A stretch of DNA of 64,000 bases from Theristus sp. LFF4_11 (taxonomy: Eukaryota > Nematoda > Chromadorea > Monhysterida > Xyalidae): positions 62,001 to 126,000 of the forward strand of contig JASANC010000124.1 of NCBI GenBank assembly GCA_030248135.1, read 5' to 3'. A program made the translations under genes and the position numbers. Below, piece after piece: positions 14,701-25,960 of the stretch. The notes beneath the pieces are model-generated. The model had not been told where the DNA came from. It worked only from the letters and a program-made list of their open reading frames with translations, and did no database searches. Every line of letters starts with the position of its first letter. The stretch's first letter is position 1.

Positions 14701-16341
14701 AACGTAATCTGACGGCAGTTTTGCAGCACAAGACAGTGATAGACAGCATTTTGAAGTTAAAACCTTTTTTGGCTCACCTGAACAGTGTTCGCTCACATGA
14801 ACGGAACAGACCAGTCAGCGAAACGATGCACAAGGTGATGGTACAATGGACAAAAGCGCAACCGGAGAACAAGATACACGCACAGTGTTCTTGTGTTGTG
14901 TTGTTGTCAAAACTCATGTTGACCATGCGCGTTTCAATTCAGACTGTTCATCTCAGCAGATAGCGGAAAGCAGCAAACGTCAGCAGACAAAAGAGAGGGG
15001 GCGAGGTGGAAATGAATCCAAAGAAACAGGGGGTCTGATAAAAAACTACCTTGATGTACACAAATAAAATGTAGTACGTCGCGCTGTCACAAGTGATCAT
15101 TGACAAAAAGTGAAACGTCGCACATACACAGAATGGACAGTGTTTTGGAAACGGAATTGAATGCTCGCGAATTCAATCAATGCTGTGTGAAGTGTGCGTG
15201 CACGTGAACAAAGTAAACATAAAAAGAGGAGCACAACAACAAAAATGCATGCATCATGTCGGATATAACAAACAAGAGAATGCAAAAGTGCAGCTGGCTG
15301 GTACGGCCGTGCTGGGCAAGCCAAGGACGAACACGTGCCCGCCAAAGGACGTCAAACGTTGAGCACAACAAACAAGCGTTCACTGAGCGCGCTCTCCACA
15401 TTTGGGACAAACTTCCACGCACCCGGAAACGTGTGAGCAACATCGAAGCTGGCTCAAGTCTGCCAAACAAAACGCTTTGCACAGTGAGACACACCTTGAA
15501 GTCGGAGACAATGACAACGCCCACATTCGAAGTTTGATTCAGCTGTTGATTAGATCTGGACGTGGTTGTGAAAAAGGAAAAAAGTATTTTTTCAATGTTT
15601 CTGTTCAGTTAAACATTTGATCATACAAACAATACATTCTGTGGCACACTTTGGTCGACAATGTTGAAAATCAGTTCAGTTAGATATGCGAGCTTTCAAT
15701 GTTGTACAAACTGGCAGCAAATGGACCAGGAAGGCTCTTTTGAGTGTAGCACACATTTTGGTGATTCAACACATGCAGCCTCTCAACACGCAGAACGGGC
15801 ATGTTGTACTTTTTTGTTACTTTTTTACAGCTGACAGACATATCATTTTTCTAGGTCATACACGTGTCGCACGCACACAGTTGCTTGTAGAACCACACCC
15901 AGCAGACTGAATGAAAAATGGGCATCAATTGATGTCTGTGAGCTTGATGTAGTTTACCAGTTTCACAAATGTCCGTTTCTAAAAATAATAATTTGTAGCA
16001 AAGCAAAAGTTTCACGAAAAAAGTATATGGTTGCCACGACCATTACATTTTGACACCAAGACAGGTGAGACGCGCATCTGCGTCACAACTGTCATTTCAA
16101 ACTATTCACTTGGTTTCGGCTTGCATTGAACGCAAACTGGATAACTTAGTTGATGAAAATTGATCCAACTTTTTTTTCAGAAAAAAGCTACAGATCGAAA
16201 AGCGGTATTCAAATGAACCAACATGCATGAAAGTTCCTTGCATTTCATCAAAAAAAAAACAATTGGGACACAATCTTTTTCATTCACGACAACTGAACTG
16301 ATAAAGCAGCCCATATATCACGTTTGAACATGACACGTAAC
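11724..16341. other. Gene-free region
   Basis: No exon chain or conserved protein was recognised in 4.6 kb. Several open frames of 60-115 codons exist on both strands (for example 15177-15537) but overlap each other and lack family motifs. Confidence 0.4.
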
Positions 16342-17038
16342 AAGGGATGGCAAAGAAACCATTTTTTTCATGAATAGAAACCGGTTTTTAACCGGTTTCT
16401 TTTCACGCCAAAAATAAAAACCGGTTTTTACCAACAAAAAATCTGAATGTTCAGTCGTCGAAACAAATCTAAATTTTTAGTCGTCGAATCGACCACTCAA
16501 TTGTGTTGAGTTCTGTGGTCAGTTCTATAAAAAGTGAATAGTGCTTAAAAAGTGAATAGTTCTACTCCAGGGTGTCCCAAAATTTAGACCTTGACAAATT
16601 CCGGTTCAATACTTGAACCACAAGTTCATCTTTGACCGAAGCTTCCCATTGATTGGATTGATATTTCTAATTTCCACGCAAAACTGTTTGTCTTTGAAGC
16701 TCATGTCTCGATTATTTTTTTAGAATTTCTCAAAGACTAACTTTTGGAACACCCTGGAGTAAAAATGTTCACTTTTCAAACACTATTCATTTTTATAGAA
16801 CTGACCACTGATGCCTGTTGGTGACTACAACACTGTTGATTATTGTTCACAAAACCGACAAAAACAGTTTTAGCCAGCTTTTCTTGCTCAATTTTGTGTT
16901 TGGCAAAATCCAGAGCACTATTCGGAAGCTGGAAAACCATTATGGAGATAAAACTTCTGTTTTAAACAGTTTTAAAACCGTGAAAAGAATCCGGTTTCTA
17001 TTCACAAAATATAAAAAACCGGTTTTATTCCATCCCTA
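16342..17038. mobile_element. hAT-type non-autonomous transposon with nested insertions
   Basis: The ends are AAGGGATGG on the left and CCATCCCTA on the right, with repeated ACCGGTTTTT motifs just inside both ends. The element is flanked by an 8-bp near-duplication, CACGTAAC (16334-16341) and CACGCAAC (17039-17046). An 8-bp target duplication is typical of hAT elements. There is no transposase. A second inverted-repeat element (about 16514-16811) sits inside it. Confidence 0.7.
16514..16811. mobile_element. Nested inverted-repeat element, copy 1
   Basis: The left end TGTGGTCAGTTCTATAAA is matched by an inverted right end TTTATAGAACTGACCAC. Inside lies a second pair of ends (CAGGGTGTCCCAAAA at 16568, TTTTGGAACACCCTG ending 16756) of mariner-MITE appearance. 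The same composite recurs in the CHMP3 intron at 20843-21129, where the core is in the opposite orientation. Confidence 0.65.
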
Positions 17039-17140
17039 CACGCAACAAATTTACAGTTAAAAACTCACATGTACAAAGTTTAATCTAACAGGCGAAAATT
17101 AAAGGATTGATAATAAAATCAGTCGAAATGACTAAAAGTA

Positions 17141-18542
17141 CAGGGTGTCCCAAAAAAACATGACAAAAGTACAGTATGGCCGAATAAATGAGGCAGTCCA
17201 TCAAGGCGGGATCAGCCGCAGACTAGGAGTTGTCTTTTTCAAAAAAGCCAACGTAATTCCCAATCATGTGTACAAGGGATAAAGAATGAACAGAATAGCG
17301 CGGATAATCCATCAGTTCAAAAAAATGCATCAAATTTGGCACATAATTCAGTTTCTGAACGTCGTTTTCTTTCATTCAAAATTCGCGCGCGCCTTGCACC
17401 CTGAAAAAAGCTGCCATGTTTAACCGGCCATACCGTAAATGGCTCGTGCGGCCGACTGGTTGCACGTGAAGCCGTGAAATTTGAAACACTTTTAGAAAAA
17501 AGGAACACATTTTGTGTGTCCAAATTTTACCCCGAAATTCCATTTTTTCAATAATATTTTAGCAGAAATGCGTAAAAACTCAAAAATCACCTAACTTCAG
17601 CATTTTGACTCAGGGTAATCATCGTTGTCGTCATCGAGATTCACATATGACAGTGGCGCAAGTTCATCTTCAGCTTCGTCTTCACTGATCTCATCAGATT
17701 TATCCTCTCGACACTTTAGTTTCACTTTTTTCAGCTGCTCAATGTCTTTTTCATTGTTCTCAATGATTGCCGACATTCGGTGTTTCAAATTGATGAGCAA
17801 TTCTGGTGCAGCGCCCGATCATCGTTGATTTTTTGCACGCCACTGCGATTTTTGGTTTTCAAATTGTCGAAAATGTTGGGCGCCGAACGGTACACAATTT
17901 CCTTCAGGTGCCCCAAACCCATAAGTCAAAAGGGAAATTGAAACAAGTGCGCGAGTGGCTGTCAGCGTCGTTCGGTGACCGCTGGATCGGCCGCATGGGC
18001 AGAATTGAATGGCCCGAGAGGAGTCCGGACATGAAGCCTTTGACTTCTGCGTTTGGGGGCATCTGACGGATAATGCGGGACATTTTCGGCGCCCACCACT
18101 GCAGCGGTGTGAGAAAAAATTATCGATGATCGGGCGCTGCACCAGAAAGTGATCATCAGTTTCAAACATCGAATGTCGGCAATCATTGAGAACAATGAAA
18201 AAGACATTGAGCAGCTGAAAAAGTGAAACTAAAGGGTCGAGAGGATAAATCTGATGAGATCAGTTAAGACGAAGCTGAAGATGAACTTACGCCACTGTCA
18301 TATGTGAATCTCGATGACGACAACGATGATTATCCTGAGTCAAAATGCTGAAGTTAGGTGATTTTTGAGTTTTTACGTATTTCTGCTGAAATATTATTGA
18401 AAAAATAGAATTTCAGGATAAAATTTGAACACACAAAATGTGTTCCTTAGTTTTAAAAGTGTTTCAAATTTCACGGCTTTACGTGCAACCAGTCGGCCGC
18501 ACGAGCCATTTACTTTTGTTATGTTTTTTTTGGGACACCCTG
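17141..18542. mobile_element. Mariner-type composite with large inverted arms
   Basis: Terminal inverted repeats start CAGGGTGTCCCAAAAAAAC and are flanked by TA on both sides (17139-17140 and 18543-18544), the target of Tc1/mariner elements. Arms of about 390 bp (17440-17827 and 18122-18515) are inverted copies. The plus strand near 17940-18062 encodes FGDRWIGRMGRIEWPERSPD, the DDE-region signature of mariner-like transposases (GRRGPVEWPPRSPD-like). The minus strand at 17597-17800 encodes a transposase tail (MSAIIENNEKDIEQLKK). The enzyme is incomplete and duplicated, so the element is dead. Confidence 0.75.
17172..17435. mobile_element. 264-bp TA-inserted MITE, copy 1
   Basis: Ends are CAGTATGGCCGAATAAAT and the inverted CATGTTTAACCGGCCATACCG, with TA at 17170-17171 and 17436-17437. 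The right arm of the host element preserves the uninterrupted site (CAAAAGTAAATGGCTC on the complementary strand, near 18500-18520), which proves insertion with TA duplication. A second copy lies at 53123-53396. Confidence 0.85.
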
Positions 18543-18544
18543 TA

Positions 18545-19806
18545 TACGCAAAACAAAGCGTTCTCGCGATATAACAGCATCACCAGCAGAGCTTCACGGG
18601 GATAAAAAGCACTGGTCCCGGTAAGCAGGGCAGAGGCAAAAATTAAAGGGTCTGGTAACGAAATTTGGACAAAATTTTGGGGTCTGGTAATAGTTAAATA
18701 AAGTTTTGTTCAGAGTGAAACATGGCAAATTATCACTGCATTATCACCAAACAAGATGACAAAATCACCAGAAAATGAATTTTTTTATGACTTTTGGTAT
18801 GTCAGTTCTGTGCCCAAAAACTTCGGGCTCTGGTGTGGAAGTTCCAGGGAAAATTCTGGGGGCTGGTGACCAGTGGAACCAGTGCTTGTGAAGCTCTGCA
18901 CCAGCAGTAGGTAAATATTTTCGACGACAAATCAATTCCGTGAATACTTTTTGACAGATTCTCCAGTTATATCGACAAAACAATATGACGCTGCAAATCG
19001 TTTAACCCAACGAACGTGCAGACTGGCAAAACTATCACAATAAGACCGGAAGCTTCTGCAGTCGAACTGCAAATCATTATGGACAATCAGCTGCTTTTCA
19101 GATTGTCTCATTGATTGCCCAACTAGCTTGATGTTACCAATCAGCACACCAGATTCATTTTTTTGCACAAACAGCATGTATTTACAGTATGACTGCCATA
19201 TCATGTGATGCACAGCACGATTGGTGAATTTGAATTCGAATGCAAATTTGAAGCCACAAAAAACGTTAAAATCATGACCGGGCTCGGTTGTTTTCTTGGT
19301 ATTAAAAATTTCATGATGCTGCAATTTCATTAAAATGTTACATGTAATTTACTAGTTCTGTGACTCAATGCGCGCACATTTATGTAATCAATTAGTTTTA
19401 TGCGCTTGACGCGGCTATTCAAAATTGCTGCACTGGCCCGAGTCCTTCAATTTCCAGCAAATGCATTGAGACACAGAACCAGAAAATAGACGGATAGAAG
19501 CGCAATCAAGAAGTGGGCGATCTCTTGAATTGGGCAGATGCCCAATCAAAATGTTCGACTTCCAGGGCGGTGGCTAAAATAACTGTTTTTGCAACTCAGT
19601 CCTTTAATCCATAATCAGGTGCAAATTGGCAGCAAAAAATAAAAGAAACTGCAACGTTGAGAAACTATGTAAATCAGACACTGTTTGCCCAAACAACTGT
19701 TTGAAATAATGAACCTACCTGATTTTGGTGGAAGAAACTGAGCTTCAAAAGCAGTAACAGAGCAGAGCAAGCACAGTACTAAATAGAGCAGAACCACGGG
19801 AGAAGC
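18545..19806. other. Intergenic, with one MITE fragment
   Basis: No gene recognised. At about 19359-19468 is a fragment of a family that starts TGACTCAATGCGCGCA and ends in the inverse. Longer copies lie at about 31033-31207 and 50254-50434. A 132-codon minus-strand frame (18932-19330) has no recognisable motif. Confidence 0.45.
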
Positions 19807-21627
19807 TCAGTCGGACCGGAGTGCCTCGAGGCGTTCGCGCATGGCGCCCAGGTCTTCGTCCACTGGCGCCGTCTCGTGTTCAGCATCCGGCGGCACACTC
19901 AGCGAGCCGGCCGGCACCGAGGGCGCCACGGCCATTCTGTCGGTCAGTATCTCAGCAAGCACCTTGTCGACCTCCTCCTGCGCCTGCTCCTCCAACTCTT
20001 CAGGCTCCATGCCCTCCATGGTGTCTTCGATCATTTCCTCCATGATTCCAGCCTTCGTCATCTCCTTGGACAGTTCGCGCATCGTCGCTGCCACTTCGGG
20101 CACGCGCACCTGAGTCAACGACATCGACAATCATCGCTGGCCTACTCATGGTGTCTTGCTACACTCAACTGGTATTATGCCGTGCACTGCAGAATAAAAC
20201 TCACTGACTGATCATGTTGTGCACAAAACACGTTGAAAGTCGTTCGTTACACAGTGAACTGGGCCAGTTTCATAAAAGCCTAGTAGTTCAATAGTGTTGC
20301 ACCATTGAGCACATGAATGAAATCAAGAAACACAACAGTTTCGTTTGTTTTCATCCAACAAATTCACCGATGTCTGCTCTTCAAGGTAACGTGAGTAAAC
20401 ATAATTTGTTGATTCATAAACTGATGTTGTTGTTGTTTATTGCCCCCTTTTTATCCTTACCCAACAACGCCCTTGGGGAAAGGCAGTGTCGCAATTTTTT
20501 TTTATTGTCCACCACATGGGCTGCGACGTTGGAAGCAGTTTTTCTGCTATAGAAGTGGGCGTTGGGTAAGCTGCGCTGGTATGCATGGGCGCGATGTCAT
20601 TAAGTTCCTCGCCACCGGAACAGCAATCTTGTGAACCAAGAAAGCCGATGTTTATGCTGCCGAACCATTAAGCCCCACGCAACCCGGGGCAGCCGAGTGG
20701 TCACGAGCGGATTCGAACCCGGGCCTTCCGATTGGAAGTCCCAAGTGCTATCCACTCAGCCACTCAGCCTGCTATTCATAAACTGATTTCGGCGCTCAGG
20801 GGTGTAGCTCTATTGCACTGCTAAGTTTTACAAAACTGACCGCAGTGGTAAGTTCTATAAAAGTGAATAGTGTTTGAACAGTAAACATTTTACTCAGGGT
20901 GTTCCAAAAGTTAGTCTGAGAAATTCTAGAAAAATAATCGAGACATGAGCTTCAAAGACAAAACAATTTTGCGTCAAAATTAGAAATATCAATCCAATCA
21001 ATGGGAAGCTTCGGTCAAACATGAACTTGGGGTTCAAGTATTCAACCGGAATTTGTCAAGGTCTAAATTTTGGAACACCCTGGACGAGAACTATTCAAAC
21101 ACTATTCACTTTTTATAGAACTGACCACACAGGGGTTCGTAAAAACAATTATTTTGATATGTTTTTATATTTCCGGTTTAAAGCCGTTTTAGTTCTAAAT
21201 GTTTCCCACCACAACTACTTTTCGGTCGCGGCAAACTTTGAAGAAACAAATTGAAACAAGCGAAATGAAAGCAGACCAGCGCGTGCATTGATTTCATGAC
21301 ATCAGTGCTCTGTTGGATGGCGCCAGCCATTCGAATGGTCGCGAGTTCGTGCTGCATGTGCATTGTGACGCTGTTGATCTGCGCCTTTGTCGCGTACAAC
21401 TTGGTGACCGCCTTGCGCGACTGCACCACCTCCTTCGCCAGAATACGACAAACGTCACCATTGTTCTTTTTAGCAGCCTCCTTGATCTGCCGGACTACTT
21501 TCTGCTCCTCTCGTTTGATGCCGCCAATTTGTCGGTCCAACTGTCGCATCTCTTGGCGCAGCTTGCGATTCCATTCGCGCACTTGCTCTTTCGGATCTTG
21601 TTTCGTGTCTTTTCCAAATAACCCCAT
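19807..21627 (-). CDS. CHMP3: CHMP3/VPS24, ESCRT-III subunit
   Basis: Two exons, 21277-21627 and 19807-20109, join in phase 0 (ALVRVPEV across the junction) to 217 codons plus stop; the family is about 220 residues. The start is the ATG giving MGLFGK; another in-frame ATG lies one codon upstream. The N-terminal half is the basic ESCRT-III helical hairpin (RKLRQEMRQLDRQIGGIKRE, then SRKAVTKLYATKAQ). The second exon carries ATMRELSKEMTKAGIMEEMI and an acidic tail. It ends in a MIM1-like helix (AMRERLEALRSD) that binds MIT domains such as that of VPS4. The protein polymerises on endosomal membranes in multivesicular-body sorting and membrane scission. The 1.17-kb intron carries a MITE and a tRNA-like sequence. 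Donor GTCTGC is weak; acceptor CTCAG is normal. Confidence 0.95.
20686..20769 (-). pseudogene. tRNA-like sequence, probable tRNA-derived SINE or tRNA-Gly pseudogene
   Basis: On the minus strand a Pol III A box (TGGCTGAGTGG) and a perfect B box (GGTTCGAATCC) are spaced as in a tRNA. The anticodon-arm region contains CTTCCAA, which would read as a TCC (Gly) anticodon loop. The anticodon stem has two mismatches and the T stem pairs at only two of five positions, so it is unlikely to be a working tRNA. It lies inside the CHMP3 intron on the same strand as the gene. Confidence 0.6.
20843..21129. mobile_element. Nested inverted-repeat element, copy 2, in CHMP3 intron
   Basis: This is the same composite as at 16514-16811. 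The outer ends are GTTCTATAAAAGTGAATAGT and its inverse, around a core with CAGGGTGTTCCAAAA ends. The core is inverted relative to copy 1, which a fold-back core allows. Confidence 0.65.
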
Positions 21628-22119
21628 CATTGGAATGAATGAACAGCGACGGTCAGGCGCCGACGAGATTGACTCACTGTCACGGACGAAGTGTTGCTTC
21701 TATTTTGGTCACTACTGCGGCTGCAACTAAAAATAGAGTTCGAAATTTTCAGAACTTTTTTGAAAATTAAAAATATTTTAAATCGGGTTTTTTATTTTTT
21801 TAATTAATCAAAAACAAATTTTAGTCAGCAAAATTCAAAAGCCATACTTTTTTTGAAAATGCGTTAAAGACACTTTCCTCAGAAAGTGACTTTATGATTT
21901 TTTTGCCCAGAACTTCATGTGAACTTTACTTTTGGCAGAATTTGTTTGACAACTTTCACTTTCAGGCCAAGATCGACGAGAAGTCAGATACTGACTGGAT
22001 ACAAGCTTCTGACATTAATTTCACGCAAAGCTTCATTTAATTTCACGCAAAGGTCAAGGAATGGGAATGAAAGAATGTGACATCCGAATCCGATAGGACA
22101 AAACTCAGCGATGTAACTA
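21628..22119. other. Upstream region of CHMP3
   Basis: About 490 bp between the CHMP3 start and the fold-back element. It is AT-rich and should contain the CHMP3 5' leader and promoter, but I see no clear TATA or initiator motif. Confidence 0.35.
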
Positions 22120-24351
22120 GAGATGTAACGGTCAAAATTTTTTTTTTAAAGTAAAGGTTTTTAGGTTCAGGTCCGTTTTAGCAATGTCCGAGAACAACCA
22201 ATTGTAGAGCGTGAGTTAACTGGAGCGTAATATCATAAAACGTGCCAACCAAAAAATGAGCATTTTTTTATTAAAAATTTTTGAAATTTTTTCTTTAATG
22301 TGCCCTGAAAATGCCGTTTTTGGCATAATTTTTCGAAAGTTCAACAAAAATTTTCTTTGACTTTACCTTGTCACTTAGTCTTCAACATAGTTGTTCCAGA
22401 GCCGAGGGGTTGGGGGGGGGGCGATATAGATAGCTGGAGCAAACTTTCCAGATGGATAGATAGCTGGAAAATTTTGGGGGGGGCCGCGGGGGGGAGGCCA
22501 TGTGATTTGGGGAGGGCGGTCAAAATTTTGAAATTTGATAGATAGATAGCTAAAACGCTAAAAGGCTATAAAAACAGCAAAATAATGCTAAAAATACACT
22601 AAAAATCAAGTATAAACGCGTATTTTACCTAAAATTAGCAAAATTTTCAAGAATTACGAGCAAAAATGGTCAATTTTGGTCAAAAATTGACTTATTTTAT
22701 GTCTTCGAAGACAAAAATTTTCAGATAGATAGTTGGCTAAAAATTTTTTTCAGATAGATAATAGCTGAGCCGAAAAAACTTGTTTGATAGAGATAGAATC
22801 GAAATTTTTTTGGGGGGGGCCGGCCCCCCCAGGCCCCCCCCCTAGAACAACTATATTTGAAGCACGCCCCCCACCGATTTCGGAAACCCGAAGGTTTGTT
22901 TGTTGAACTTGTTTCCGTGTTATTTGAGGTGAATTGAGAGGCAAAACACGACACGAGACGTGATGTCGTCGGTGGGAAAATGGGAATGGGGTCGCCGAAG
23001 AAACCAAGTCTGAAATTTTCACCCTCCTCCCATATGAGTGGGGGTCATATGATGGTAAGCAGTACCGTACCGTGGGCGAGGGGGGGTGGGGGGTACACCC
23101 CCCCCAGAGCACCAGGGACCGTCGGGTGGGGGGGGGGGGGGGCCCCCCGGGCACCGTGCCACCCCCCCTAAAACCGGGCACCCCCCCCCCCCCCTCGAAA
23201 ATTTGGCCGACACCCCCCCCACACCCCCCATGAAATTTTGTCTGGCGGAGACCCCCCCCCCCCCAAAATTTTCCGTACACCCTAAAATTTTTTTCGAAAA
23301 TCATGATTTTTTGTCTATAAAGTCCATAATATAAGCTGAATATATGATAACTTGACCATCTTCATTGTAATTTCAACGATTTTGCAGCAAAATTTAGCGT
23401 TTTTCCTTCAAAATTTAAGCGAAAAATTATCATGGGGGGTGGGGGGGGGGGGTGGACCCCCCCCACAGAAAATTTTGAAAAAATGCACCCCCCCCCCCAT
23501 GGGACCCCCATGGGGGGGTCCCACGTTACCATAGGTTGGACCCCCCCCTCACTTTTTGGTCGGCACCCCCCCCCCCCACGGCACCATACCCCCCCTAGAG
23601 ATGTCAAGAAAAAAAAATTTCTATTTTTTTTCTTAAAAAAAAAATAATTTTTTTTTAAATTTTTTTTTTAAAAATGAAAGTTGTTCAGAATTTTTCAGGG
23701 AGTCCGAATATCACCATCTGAGGAGCCACCGATTTACCATATGACCCCCACTCATATGGGAGGAGGGTGAAAATTTCAGACTTGGTTTCGGCGACCCCAT
23801 TTTCCCACCGACGACATCACGTCTCGTGTTTTGCCTCTCAATTCACCTCAAATAACATGGAAACAAGTTCCACAACAAACCGGTGTGATCACGCTGACGA
23901 CACGAGGCGAAACAGCAACGAGCAACCAACGAAGTTACGCTTGCAGTGGCAGACAGTGCAATTTCCACCTTTCGAGATCCTGAAAAACGATGCGTAAATG
24001 TGAGTTCTCTGCTTCTATCTCACCTTAGCGACATCGGAATTTGTTGAACTAGCCTTTGCGACGCTCAAGTACTTCAATGCGCGAGTCGATCATCACTCAC
24101 CAAGGCTGAAAACAGTCGATAAATCAATCCAGAATACCACCTGCAGCGTTGAAGACTAAGTGACAAGGTAAAGTCAAAGAAAATTTTTGTTGAACTTTCG
24201 AAAAATTATGCCAAAAACGGCATTTTCAGGGCACATTAAAGAAAAAATTTCAAAAATTTTTAATAAAAAAAATAAAAAAAAATGCTCATTTTTTTATTTT
24301 TTATTTTTTAAAAAAAATTAAAAAAAAAATTTTTTTTGACCCTTACATCTC
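22120..24351. mobile_element. 2.2-kb fold-back element with TA target
   Basis: Ends are GAGATGTAACGGTCAAAA and the inverted GACCCTTACATCTC, with TA at 22118-22119 and 24352-24353. Outer arms at about 22260-22390 and 24150-24275 are inverted copies (TTCGAAAGTTCAACAAAAAT motif). Inner arms at about 22870-23060 and 23735-23885 are also inverted. The loop (23080-23600) is full of runs of 8-14 G or C. No transposase was recognised. Confidence 0.65.
22388..22856. mobile_element. G-run-rich inverted-repeat element nested in fold-back arm
   Basis: It begins ATAGTTGTTCCAGAG and ends with the inverse CTAGAACAACTA. The interior has G runs, tandem GATA units (TAGATAGATAGCT) and a diagnostic AAAATCAAGTATAAACGCG. 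A related copy lies at about 55585-55860 with an inverted partner at about 55300-55450. Confidence 0.55.
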
Positions 24352-24522
24352 TACCCCCCCCCTTCGAAAATTGTTTTGGGCCCACGGTACTGATGGTAAC
24401 TCGGTGGCTCCTCAGATGGTGATATTCGGACTCCCTGAAAAATTCTGAACAACTTTGATTTAAAAAAAATTTTTTTTAAATTTTTTTTTAAAAAGAAAAA
24501 ATAGAATTTTTTTTGACATCTC
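23598..24522. mobile_element. Second fold-back, interleaved with the 22.1-24.4 kb element
   Basis: Ends GAGATGTCAAGAAAA and the inverse TTTTTTTTGACATCTC are flanked by TA. Arms at about 23690-23740 and 24396-24456 are inverted copies (CAGGGAGTCCGAATATCACC). One end lies inside the first fold-back and the other outside, so the two are interleaved rather than simply nested. Confidence 0.5.
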
Positions 24523-25440
24523 TAGGTGGAGGCGCTTGCAAATCAGATGTGGTTCTTCGAACTCCCTCATTGATCAAGCAAAAAAAACTTTGATTTTTGA
24601 GATTAAAAAAATAGAAAAAAAAAACAAAAATGACGATTTTTGTTTTTTTAACAACCCTAATCAAAGACCAAATCAAATAAGTTGTTCTTAGGGTTGTTAA
24701 ACAAAAATGAAAATTTTTTTAAAAAAAAAAGTGATTAAAAAAAAACAAAAATGCCGATTTTTTTTTTTTAAATTCGAAAAATTTTCCTCTAATATGCTCT
24801 GAAAACCTCAATTTTGGCACAATTTTTCGAAAGTTCAACAAAAATTTTCTTTGATTATACCTCGTAAAACCTTTAGCAGTCGATTTTGGGCCGTTTTACC
24901 GACTGATTTTAGGCTTCGACAACATCTGCGATGAAGTTTTTGAGCGTCCCAAAGCTTAGCCTACCATTTCCGATGCAGATAAGGTGACGATTAGCCTCGC
25001 AGAGCGTCCGATTGTGCTCGCTGCACCGTTTGCAAGCGCTACGTTGTCTGGTTGCTGCTTCGTGTCGTGTCGTCGCGACACCATCAGAAGAATTGATCGA
25101 ATTTCAAGGCGGTATGTTTGTCTTCACTTTAGCATTAGCTTAGCTGGGGACAATTAGTGACGTTTTGGAGGTCAAAACACAAGAAGATGCATGGTGACGG
25201 TTTGGAAAAGGGGTAATTGAGGTCACCAAAACAAAATCTGCAAAGTTCCGCCATACGGGTGTCATTCGGGAGGCGCTTGCATATCATATGTGGTTCTTCG
25301 GACTCCCTGATTGATTCAGCACAACTTTGATTTTTGAAATTTTTTTTTTTTAAATTAAAAAAAAAACAAAAATGACGATTTTTGTTTTTTTTAACAACCC
25401 TAGTTGTTCTTCTTGTCTTTTAACATTTTTCAAATGAGAT
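24523..25440. mobile_element. Fold-back family X, partial copy
   Basis: This is an AT-rich repeat with blocks also found, in both orientations, at 56490-57770. Shared blocks include GGTTGCTGCTTCGTGTCG near 25050, GGGGACAATTAGTGACG near 25145, and GAGGCGCTTGCA with the adjoining CGGACTCCCTGATTGAT near 25270-25310. No coding capacity is seen. Confidence 0.55.
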
Positions 25441-25465
25441 TTGCGGCAATATTTGTCATTGTGAT

Positions 25466-25723
25466 ATGCCACGCGATCTGGTCAGCAAGTACAAAGCAGA
25501 AAAACGTGCGTATTTTGCGTTAAAATCAATTCGTGACCAAACGAGCGGCAGTGGGCGACGGCTGCGACGCTTTGACCGATCCGTTTGGCTTGCGTTGGGT
25601 GCGGTGGGTCTAGCAATTCAGTGGTTTACACTGAGGCCGTATTTGATTTCATTAAGCGAGAGAAATCGTCTGAAAAGGCAGAGCGAGAGCGAGGCAATCG
25701 TTGGTGCTGAAGATCAAGATTGA
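25466..25723 (+). CDS. Small single-pass membrane protein, 85 aa
   Basis: An uninterrupted ATG-to-TGA frame starts MPRDLVSKYKAEKRAY. A basic N-terminal part (to about residue 40) is followed by one likely membrane segment (VWLALGAVGLAIQWF, about 41-60) and a charged tail ending EAIVGAEDQD. The arrangement resembles small mitochondrial or ER membrane proteins, but I do not recognise the family. It lies on the same strand 237 bp before a second small membrane protein gene. It is short and could instead be one exon of a larger gene. Confidence 0.45.
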   Translation: MPRDLVSKYKAEKRAYFALKSIRDQTSGSGRRLRRFDRSVWLALGAVGLAIQWFTLRPYLISLSERNRLKRQSESEAIVGAEDQD

Positions 25724-25960
25724 ATTGAATTTTGAAATCATAAAAAAACTAACTAAAGAAAACAGCCATTCAGCTTTTAACATACGACGTGTCGCCCCGA
25801 TGTGTATGGCACGTCAAGCTTGGTTAGTGAGGTAGAATAGAAATACAGAAGAAAGTAACAGTCGACAAGGAGAACCAAACCCGGCAGTTCTGATTCAAAC
25901 GTTTGGCTTGTGTGTGGTGTCGGTGTGCGCCGGCCGACGACTGACTGACGTGCGTCACCA

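Noticed and set aside
23080..23600. Proline- and glycine-rich frames across the G/C runs as proteins
   Set aside because: They arise on both strands from homopolymer runs in a repeat loop and have no other support.
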